From assembly GCA_026992695.1 (NCBI GenBank), contig JALWYP010000294.1, positions 1 to 5,709 on the forward strand: DNA of 5,709 nt, in the 5' to 3' direction. The translations under genes were made by a program, and so were the position numbers. This document shows positions 1 to 4,479 of the stretch, piece after piece; position 1 is the stretch's first letter, and each line of letters begins with the position of its first letter. The notes beneath the pieces were generated by a model. It worked only from the letters and a program-made list of their open reading frames with translations. It searched no databases and was not told the DNA's origin. The DNA comes from Flavobacteriaceae bacterium (GTDB lineage Bacteria > Bacteroidota > Bacteroidia > Flavobacteriales > Flavobacteriaceae).

Positions 1-593
1 ACATACGGCGGATTAGAAACAATAATATCAAACTTTTTATTTTGAAAAATATTCGTCCAATAATGAGCATCATCTATTAAAATATCAGCTTCTATAAAAT
101 GAATTTCAACGTTATTTTTTATAGCATTTTTTTTTGCAATTTGAAGAGCGTTTGCAGAAACATCCATTGCAAAAACAGTAGATTTGCCCAAGTGTTTTGA
201 TAGTGATATTGCAATACATCCGCTTCCGGTACCGATGTCCAGAACATTTAATTTATTGTTTTTAACAGCATTGCTTAAAATGTAACGAACCAACTCTTCG
301 GTTTCGGGTCTGGGAATTAAAACCGCTTCCGAAACTTGAAATGGTAAATCAAAAAAAAGGGTCTCTCCTGTAATATATTGAATGGGTTTATAGATTTTTA
401 ATTGCTGTATTGCTTCTTCAAAAAGAGTTTGCACTTTGGTCGAAACTTTTTCGTTTTTTGAAAGTGCTACATCAATCCTATTCTTATTTAAATGTTTTTC
501 AGATAACAGATAAAAAAACGAATGTAATTCATCTACCGGATAGTATTCACTTAAATTTTCGGAAAAATGTTTCTGCAATTCCGCTATCGTCAT
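1..593 (-). CDS. prmC: Peptide chain release factor N5-glutamine methyltransferase PrmC (HemK), 3' end cut off by window edge
   Basis: PrmC transfers a methyl group from S-adenosylmethionine to the glutamine of the GGQ motif in release factors RF1 and RF2, which speeds translation termination in the cytoplasm. I translated 197 codons from ATG at 593. The N-terminal helical domain (about residues 1-75) is followed by LIPRPETEELV (92-102), then the SAM-binding motif DIGTGSGCIAISL (119-131), the acidic end of beta-2 (D144) and finally NPPY (194-197), the substrate-glutamine binding loop that defines this family. The last partial codon is compatible with the usual NPPYV. Family members are about 280-290 residues, so roughly 85-90 C-terminal residues lie beyond position 1. 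The start lies 2 nt after the stop of the upstream acetyltransferase gene, so the two are probably co-transcribed and translationally coupled. The gene contains runs of nine (127-135) and eight (351-358) identical A/T bases. No frame break is visible. Confidence 0.95.
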   Translation of the reverse strand, partial: MTIAELQKHFSENLSEYYPVDELHSFFYLLSEKHLNKNRIDVALSKNEKVSTKVQTLFEEAIQQLKIYKPIQYITGETLFFDLPFQVSEAVLIPRPETEELVRYILSNAVKNNKLNVLDIGTGSGCIAISLSKHLGKSTVFAMDVSANALQIAKKNAIKNNVEIHFIEADILIDDAHYWTNIFQNKKFDIIVSNPPY

Positions 594-595
594 AC

Positions 596-1081
596 TTACA
601 TTTTTTTAAACATATGCACCGGACACGAATAATGCCCTGTATCGCCCAATGAAGATTTTAAATACGTAAATCCGTTTTTAACATATAATTTTTGTGCAGC
701 TTGCATGTATTCCATCGTTTCCAGATAGCAACCATCGTACAAAAAATCTTTGGCTTTTTTCAGGCAAGTTTCAATCATTTTTCTGCCCAATCCCAAACCT
801 CTAACTTCAGGTAAAAAATACATTTTTTGCAATTCGCATACATTACCATCAAAATTATCTAATTGCGCAATACCGGCTCCTCCCAGTATTTTTTTGTTGC
901 TTTCAATAACAAAATAACAAGCACGCGGTTTTTGGTAAAACTCATACAAGCTGTTTAAAGATGCATCAGACAAAGCGGTACCTTTTTCTGGAACGTTAAA
1001 ATCCCGTAAAACCTGTTTAATAACATTAGCTATTTGACTATTATCGTTCTTTAAAATGAGACGTATATTATATTGTGGCAT
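596..1081 (-). CDS. GNAT family N-acetyltransferase
   Basis: This is a 161-residue single-domain acetyltransferase of the GNAT fold, which moves an acetyl group from acetyl-CoA to an amine. Motif A is clear: strand ELQKMYFLPE (83-92) followed by RGLGLG (94-99), which fits the R/Q-x-x-G-x-G/A pyrophosphate-binding loop, and the helix RKMIETCLKKA. Motif B is seen as AAQKLYVKNGF (128-138), where Y133 is at the usual position of the general acid. An N-terminal helix (about 14-27) and the strand CYFVIES followed by GGAGI (67-71) complete the fold. The substrate cannot be read from the sequence. The start ATG at 1081 gives a sensible first beta strand (YNIRLIL). The gene ends 2 nt before prmC, so the pair probably forms an operon, and it diverges from the ribD cluster across 94 bp. 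I found no good TAnnTTTG promoter upstream. A link to translation-factor modification is suggested only by the neighbour prmC. Confidence 0.9.
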   Translation of the reverse strand: MPQYNIRLILKNDNSQIANVIKQVLRDFNVPEKGTALSDASLNSLYEFYQKPRACYFVIESNKKILGGAGIAQLDNFDGNVCELQKMYFLPEVRGLGLGRKMIETCLKKAKDFLYDGCYLETMEYMQAAQKLYVKNGFTYLKSSLGDTGHYSCPVHMFKKM

Positions 1082-1175
1082 ATTAAAACTTTCGTCGTAT
1101 TTTTACGGTGTGAATATAAGTATTTTTAGCGAATGAATTTTAGAATCATCCTATAACACCTTAACCTATTTTATT

Positions 1176-1643
1176 TTGATTAGAAACCAATTTTTCATAG
1201 TTGTTTTATTTTTTGTTTTTTCGTGTAACGATTTTAAAAAACCGGAATTTATAAAAATAGATTCGGTACAAGTTGAAGCTGTTTCAGGAAACACGGTAAC
1301 GCTTTCTGCAAATGCCTATTTTAACAACCCAAACTTAGTGAGTGGCACTTTTAGCAGTGATGGCATTCAGGTATTGGTTAATAACGTTTTGGTAGGTAAT
1401 ATTTCTTCTTCTGAAGAATTTAAAGTTCCCGCTAAAAAAGAATTTGCAGTACCTCTAAAAGCAGTTATTCCGCTTGAAAAAATTTATAAAAACAAAAATG
1501 CTTTAGAAGGAATTTTAAACAGTATTTTTTCAAAAAAAGTCAGGGTACAATACAAAGGAGATTTGTTTTATAAAGCTTTGGGTTTTACCTACAAATATCC
1601 CATTGATATAACAGAAGACATAAAACTAAAAAAGAAAAAGTGA
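1176..1643 (+). CDS. Small lipoprotein, LEA type 2 (WHy-domain)-like
   Basis: This gene encodes a 155-residue predicted lipoprotein. Residues 1-17 form a type II signal peptide: a short basic start (R3), a hydrophobic core (FFIVVLFFVF) and a lipobox ending FSC with the lipidated cysteine at position 17. The mature part resembles the LEA14/water-stress (WHy) domain: a beta-rich segment with the NNPN turn (50-53) after VTLSANAYF, a GIQVLVNNVLVG strand pair, and a segment rich in valine and lysine leading to VPLKAVIPL. The C-terminus is lysine-rich (LKKKKK-like). It is probably anchored to the inner or outer membrane facing the periplasm. There is no ATG codon anywhere in this reading frame after the TGA at 1134-1136. 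The best start is TTG at 1176, and ATT at 1173 is a weaker option. Its stop overlaps the GTG start of ribD by 4 nt (GTGA), so it heads the ribD cluster. The coding call is firm, the family assignment moderate, and the biochemical role unknown. Confidence 0.75.
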   Translation: MIRNQFFIVVLFFVFSCNDFKKPEFIKIDSVQVEAVSGNTVTLSANAYFNNPNLVSGTFSSDGIQVLVNNVLVGNISSSEEFKVPAKKEFAVPLKAVIPLEKIYKNKNALEGILNSIFSKKVRVQYKGDLFYKALGFTYKYPIDITEDIKLKKKK

Positions 1644-2683
1644 AGCTCCACAAAAAGTTTATGAATCGGTGTATCGAACTTGCTGAAAACGGTTTGGGCA
1701 GTACGTATCCCAATCCGTTAGTAGGAAGTGTACTAGTACACAACGATACCATAATTGGTGAAGGATGGCATTATAAAAGTGGCGAACCGCATGCAGAAGT
1801 TCTTGCTATTGAAAGTGTAAAGGATAAAAAATTGCTTCCGGAAGCTACCATTTATGTTTCATTAGAGCCCTGTAGTCATTTTGGGAAAACGCCTCCTTGT
1901 GCCAATTTAATTATTCAAAAAGGAATAAAAAATGTAGTAATCGGCAGCAAAGATCCCAACCCGAAAGTTTCCGGAAAAGGAATTAAACTATTACAAGACG
2001 CAGGTTGTAACGTAACTTTTGGCGTGTTGAAAAAAGAGTGCAACCGGCTTAACAAGCGATTTTTTACTTTTCATATAAAAAAACGCCCCTATATTATTTT
2101 AAAATGGGCGCAAACGGCAAATGGTTTTATTGCGCCCAAACACAAAGAAGAAAAAAAACCGGTATGGATAACCAACCCTTTTTCCAGACAACTTGTGCAT
2201 AAATGGCGAAGCGAAGAGCAAGCTATTTTGGTAGGTACAAATACCGTAATCCAAGATAATCCGTCGTTAACGGTTCGAGATTGGTTTGGTAAAAATCCGT
2301 TGCGTTGTGTTATCGATAAAGATTTAATAGTACCCGATAATGCATCGGTATTTTCAAACGAAGCGCCCACTGTTGTATTTACACAAAAAAATAAACCCGA
2401 TTCGGAAACTATCTGCTTTGAAAAAATCGATTTTTCCAATTCTTCAGAAGTAGTAAAACAACTATGTTATAAATTGTATCTTCATACTATTCAATCTGTT
2501 ATTATAGAAGGTGGCACAAAAACACTGCAAACTTTTATCGACGAAAACCTCTGGGATGAAGCACGAATTTTCACAGGAAATGTTTCTTTTAAAGACGGCA
2601 TAAAAGCACCGAATATAACAGGAAAACCAATATTGAAACAGAAAATTAATACCGACCACCTAACCCTACTTTTAAATGATTGA
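1640..2683 (+). CDS. ribD: Bifunctional riboflavin biosynthesis protein RibD (deaminase/reductase)
   Basis: RibD catalyses two consecutive cytoplasmic steps of riboflavin synthesis. It deaminates 2,5-diamino-6-ribosylamino-pyrimidinone 5'-phosphate, then reduces the ribosyl side chain to ribityl with NADPH. The N-terminal deaminase domain (about 1-145) has the zinc site HAE (H51, catalytic E53) and the SLEPCSH...PPC motif (C78, C87), plus YPNPLVG and KDPNP. The C-terminal reductase domain (about 148-345) shows ILKWAQTANGFIA, WITNP, ILVGTNTVIQDNPSLTVR and VIIEGGTKTL (288-297). Length is 347 residues against about 360-370 typical. GTG at 1640 is chosen because the residues before the next ATG (at 1661) align with the family's conserved first helix (HKKFMNRCIELA). 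This start overlaps the lipoprotein stop by 4 nt, and the 3' end overlaps the HAD gene by 8 nt, so translation is probably coupled along the cluster. No FMN riboswitch is visible upstream. Confidence 0.97.
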   Translation: MKLHKKFMNRCIELAENGLGSTYPNPLVGSVLVHNDTIIGEGWHYKSGEPHAEVLAIESVKDKKLLPEATIYVSLEPCSHFGKTPPCANLIIQKGIKNVVIGSKDPNPKVSGKGIKLLQDAGCNVTFGVLKKECNRLNKRFFTFHIKKRPYIILKWAQTANGFIAPKHKEEKKPVWITNPFSRQLVHKWRSEEQAILVGTNTVIQDNPSLTVRDWFGKNPLRCVIDKDLIVPDNASVFSNEAPTVVFTQKNKPDSETICFEKIDFSNSSEVVKQLCYKLYLHTIQSVIIEGGTKTLQTFIDENLWDEARIFTGNVSFKDGIKAPNITGKPILKQKINTDHLTLLLND

Positions 2684-3284
2684 CACGTTGATTTTTGATT
2701 TTGGAGCTATTTTCATGAATTTGGATAAAGAAGCTCCTATAACCCAATTAAAAAAACTGGGGTTACAAACGCTTACACAAGAAATGATTCGTCTTAACGA
2801 GCAATACGAAACAGGCAATATAACAACCGAAGCATTTTTGGATTTTTACCTGAAACAATTTCCAAATGCAACTAAAAAACAACTTAGTAACGCTTGGAAC
2901 AGCATTATCCTAGATTTTCCGCAACACCGGTTAGACTTTATTAAAAACCTGAAAAATAAATCGCAATACAAACTCTTGTTACTTAGCAATACAAACGAGT
3001 TGCATATTAATAAAGTAATTGAAAATATGGGAGTAGAGAGGTACAAGCAATTTAAAAACAGTTTTGATGCCTTTTACTTATCGCACGAAATTAAGTTGCG
3101 AAAACCCGATAGAAAAATTTTTGATTTTGTACTAAACACACACCAATTAAAACTGGAAAATTGCTTTTTTACAGACGATACACTCGAGCATATTGAAACT
3201 GCAAAATCGTTGGGTATAAAAACGTGGAATTTAATTCCCGATAAAGAAGATGTCACGCAATTATTTAACAAATTTAGCTTTTAA
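2676..3284 (+). CDS. HAD-superfamily hydrolase (YihX-like), candidate riboflavin-pathway phosphatase
   Basis: A 202-residue haloacid-dehalogenase-like protein, probably a soluble phosphatase. Motif I is IFDFGAIF with nucleophile D8. The usual Asp two residues later is glycine (G10), as in YihX-type members whose motif reads DLGNVIVD or DFGGV. A helical cap of the C1 type spans about 17-90. Motif II is LLLSNTNE with S104 and N105. Motif III is K143 in LRKPDRKIF. Motif IV is FFTDDTLEHIETAKSLG with D167 and D168, which bind Mg2+. All catalytic positions except the second Asp of motif I are present. The ATG at 2676 lies inside the end of ribD (8-bp overlap in a different frame), and the stop is 1 nt before yigZ. 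Other bacteria use HAD enzymes (E. coli YigB/YbjI, B. subtilis YcsE) to dephosphorylate the RibD product, so this gene may supply that step. That role is inferred from position only. Sugar-phosphate phosphatase activity is the main alternative. Confidence 0.9.
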   Translation: MIDTLIFDFGAIFMNLDKEAPITQLKKLGLQTLTQEMIRLNEQYETGNITTEAFLDFYLKQFPNATKKQLSNAWNSIILDFPQHRLDFIKNLKNKSQYKLLLLSNTNELHINKVIENMGVERYKQFKNSFDAFYLSHEIKLRKPDRKIFDFVLNTHQLKLENCFFTDDTLEHIETAKSLGIKTWNLIPDKEDVTQLFNKFSF

Positions 3285-3285
3285 A

Positions 3286-3900
3286 ATGCCTACAAACGAC
3301 ACTTATAAAACCCTTACAAAACCATCTCCCGAAGTACTTTACAAAGAAAAAGGAAGCAAATTTTATGGGTATGCGTTTCCCGTAACCAACGAAGAAGATA
3401 TTAAACAAAAAATAGCGCAATTAAAAAAACAACATCACAGCGCGCGTCATTGGTGTTATGCTTGGCAATTGGGTAAAGAATATACTTCGTATCGGGCAAA
3501 CGACGACGGCGAACCTTCAAACAGCGCCGGAATGCCCATTTACGGTCAGTTACAGGCTTTTAATGTAACCCATGTTTTGGTAGTTGTAGTTCGGTATTTT
3601 GGCGGAACAAAATTAGGAGTAGGCGGCTTAATACAAGCCTATAAAACCACAGCACAAATGGCATTAGAAGCTTCCGATGTTATTGAAAAAACAATAGATG
3701 AAACGTTTTTGTTAACGTTTGATTACCCAGAAATGAATACGGTAATGCGTATTGTTAAGGAAGAAAAAATCTTAATACAACAGCAAGAATTGCAAGAAAA
3801 TTGTAAAATCATAATTTCGGTGCGTAAAAAAGATGCAGCACGAATTTATTCGCTTTTTGAAAACACTTATAAAATAACCATAAAACGACTTGAGGTGTGA
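3286..3900 (+). CDS. yigZ: YigZ/IMPACT family protein (UPF0029)
   Basis: A 204-residue member of the YigZ/IMPACT family, the same length as E. coli YigZ. The N-terminal UPF0029 domain (about 18-125) contains EKGSKFYGYAFPV, then SARHWCYAW (52-60), the hallmark NDDGEPSNSAGMP (72-84) and VVVRYFGGTKLGVGGLIQAY (100-119). The C-terminal part (about 140-200) matches the DUF1949 ferredoxin-like domain. Eukaryotic IMPACT modulates GCN2 signalling. The bacterial function is not settled and has been linked to translation or RNA binding. An in-frame ATG exists at 3250, but it would overlap the HAD gene by 35 nt and add 12 residues not expected for the family. ATG at 3286, 1 nt after the HAD stop, is preferred. 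It is the last gene of the plus-strand cluster, and the repeat-rich convergent region follows at once. Confidence 0.93.
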   Translation: MPTNDTYKTLTKPSPEVLYKEKGSKFYGYAFPVTNEEDIKQKIAQLKKQHHSARHWCYAWQLGKEYTSYRANDDGEPSNSAGMPIYGQLQAFNVTHVLVVVVRYFGGTKLGVGGLIQAYKTTAQMALEASDVIEKTIDETFLLTFDYPEMNTVMRIVKEEKILIQQQELQENCKIIISVRKKDAARIYSLFENTYKITIKRLEV

Positions 3901-4113
3901 GGAATTGGGAGTTCATAGTTCAAAAATATTAATACTTTGTACTAAACCAGCAATCATCAATCCTAAATCGATAAAATCATCAATTGTGGTATTCGAGCCT
4001 GTCTACCAACAGGTAAATTTTCAACTTGTTGAAAGTATCGAGAATACCAAACACCAATCATCAATATCCAATTCCTAACAGAAACAATTGTCAATCGAAT
4101 AAATTGTCAATCC
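3901..4113. repeat. Repeat-rich convergent intergenic region with AATCATCAAT and AATTGTCAAT repeats
   Basis: These 213 bp separate convergent genes (yigZ on plus, the DUF4834-like gene on minus) and show no believable gene. The decamer AATCATCAAT occurs exactly three times (3952-3961, 3975-3984, 4056-4065), and a related decamer AATTGTCAAT occurs twice (4086-4095, 4102-4111, 16 bp apart). An inverted pair GGAATTGG (3901-3908) and CCAATTCC (4068-4075) brackets most of the region. Short motifs of this kind between genes are, from memory, common in Flavobacteriia, where they appear as decayed intergenic repeats. The spacing is irregular, so this is not a CRISPR array. The region may contain the transcription ends of both flanking units, but I see no hairpin followed by a clear T-run. 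Confidence 0.7.
3987..4049. repeat. Palindromic element able to fold into a three-stem structure
   Basis: An outer 8-bp perfect stem pairs TGGTATTC (3987-3994) with GAATACCA (4042-4049). Inside it lie two further hairpins. CCTGT (3998-4002) pairs with ACAGG (4009-4013) around a 6-nt loop. An 8-bp stem with one G-T pair (4017-4024 with 4029-4036, core TTTCAA/TTGAAA) closes a CTTG tetraloop. Together they form a three-way junction of 63 nt. It lies between the second and third copies of the AATCATCAAT repeat. It could be a REP- or MITE-like dispersed element, a bidirectional transcript-end structure for the two convergent genes, or a structured RNA. The sequence alone does not decide. No T-run follows on either strand, which argues against a classical intrinsic terminator. 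Confidence 0.65.
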
Positions 4114-4374
4114 TTAATCTATCTCTTCAAAATCCACATATTCACCTACATTCGGATTACTTTTTTTATACGGTTTTTGTTTTTTTTCAATGGTAACTTT
4201 TCCTTCAGGTTGTTGAGCGGGATGTTCTCTAAACCCGTCTCCAAAAGTATTTTGAAAATGTTTTTCAGCTTTCTTTGCTAAGGATTGCATCATATAGGGC
4301 ATAGCGAGGCGAAATAAAATTTTTAATCCGTAAAACACCAAAAGGATTATTAATATCGTTTTAAGAAAAGTCAT
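4114..4374 (-). CDS. Small single-pass membrane protein, DUF4834-like
   Basis: An 86-residue protein with one N-terminal transmembrane helix (about 4-20, LKTILIILLVFYGLKIL), a second amphipathic or membrane-adjacent stretch (LFRLAMPYMMQSLAKKAEKHF), then a hydrophilic tail. The tail has the pattern QQPEGKVTIEKKQK (54-67) and ends VGEYVDFEEID (76-86). This layout matches my memory of the Bacteroidota family DUF4834, whose members end with a similar GDYVDYEE signature. No biochemical function is known to me. The start ATG at 4374 is supported by its position just inside the membrane helix and by a -7 promoter match 20 bp upstream. It is transcribed towards yigZ and away from the transporter gene, so it is probably monocistronic. 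An A-run of eight (4180-4187 on the plus strand as T) lies in the basic tail. Confidence 0.85.
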   Translation of the reverse strand: MTFLKTILIILLVFYGLKILFRLAMPYMMQSLAKKAEKHFQNTFGDGFREHPAQQPEGKVTIEKKQKPYKKSNPNVGEYVDFEEID

Positions 4375-4393
4375 CGTTCCATAAAATTTATAT

Positions 4394-4401
4394 CAAAAAT
4401 A
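4394..4401 (-). promoter_or_regulatory. Bacteroidota -7 promoter element for the DUF4834-like gene
   Basis: Read on the minus strand this is TATTTTTG, a perfect match to the Bacteroidota -7 consensus TAnnTTTG. It ends 20 bp before the ATG at 4374 and predicts a short leader. I could not find a convincing TTG/TTTG -33 element at the expected distance (around 4420-4425), so the call rests on the -7 match and its placement. Confidence 0.55.
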
Positions 4402-4429
4402 AACATTGTGGTATAAAAACCTGAATTTT

Positions 4430-4462
4430 TTGGGTTAAATAAATGATAAAATTATATATTTG
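4430..4462 (+). promoter_or_regulatory. Bacteroidota-type promoter for the transporter gene
   Basis: The -7 element TATATTTG (4455-4462) matches the Bacteroidota consensus TAnnTTTG exactly. A TTG at the end of a T-run (4430-4432) can serve as the -33 element, 22 bp upstream, which is slightly longer than the usual 19-21. Transcription would start near 4468, giving a leader of only about 10-15 nt before the ATG at 4480, and no Shine-Dalgarno sequence is present in it. Short leaders without SD are usual in this phylum. Sigma-ABfr (the phylum's primary sigma factor) is the expected reader. Confidence 0.7.
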
Positions 4463-4479
4463 AACTCAACCTATATTCT

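Noticed and set aside
410..652. 80-codon plus-strand open frame across the prmC/GNAT junction
   Set aside because: It is antisense to two well-supported genes and shows no family resemblance.
1121..1128. TATTTTTA as a -7 promoter for the lipoprotein/ribD cluster
   Set aside because: It differs from TAnnTTTG at the important final G, and no TTG -33 element lies at the right distance. I cannot place this cluster's promoter.
2089..2439. 116-codon minus-strand open frame inside ribD
   Set aside because: It is antisense to the conserved reductase domain of ribD. The codon use and peptide look like a shadow frame.
3250..3285. Longer yigZ start at ATG 3250
   Set aside because: It would overlap the HAD gene by 35 nt and add residues outside the family's usual length. 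ATG 3286 gives exactly 204 residues with tight spacing.
3987..4049. tRNA-like cloverleaf
   Set aside because: It has only three stems and 63 nt. The TTCGAG string looks like a T-loop but is not closed by a 5-bp stem, and no anticodon arm is present.
3890..4078. 62-codon plus-strand open frame after yigZ
   Set aside because: It starts inside yigZ and consists mostly of the intergenic repeats and palindrome. The predicted peptide shows no recognisable pattern and there is no promoter or start context.
3951..4111. CRISPR array
   Set aside because: Repeats are 10 bp, unevenly spaced (23, 81, 30 and 16 bp apart) and of two types, with no spacer-sized units and no cas genes.
4371..4382. Three-codon upstream ORF (ATG GAA CGA TGA, minus strand) whose stop overlaps the start of the DUF4834-like gene
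   Set aside because: The overlap is neat, but a three-codon frame is easily produced by chance and nothing else supports a regulatory role.
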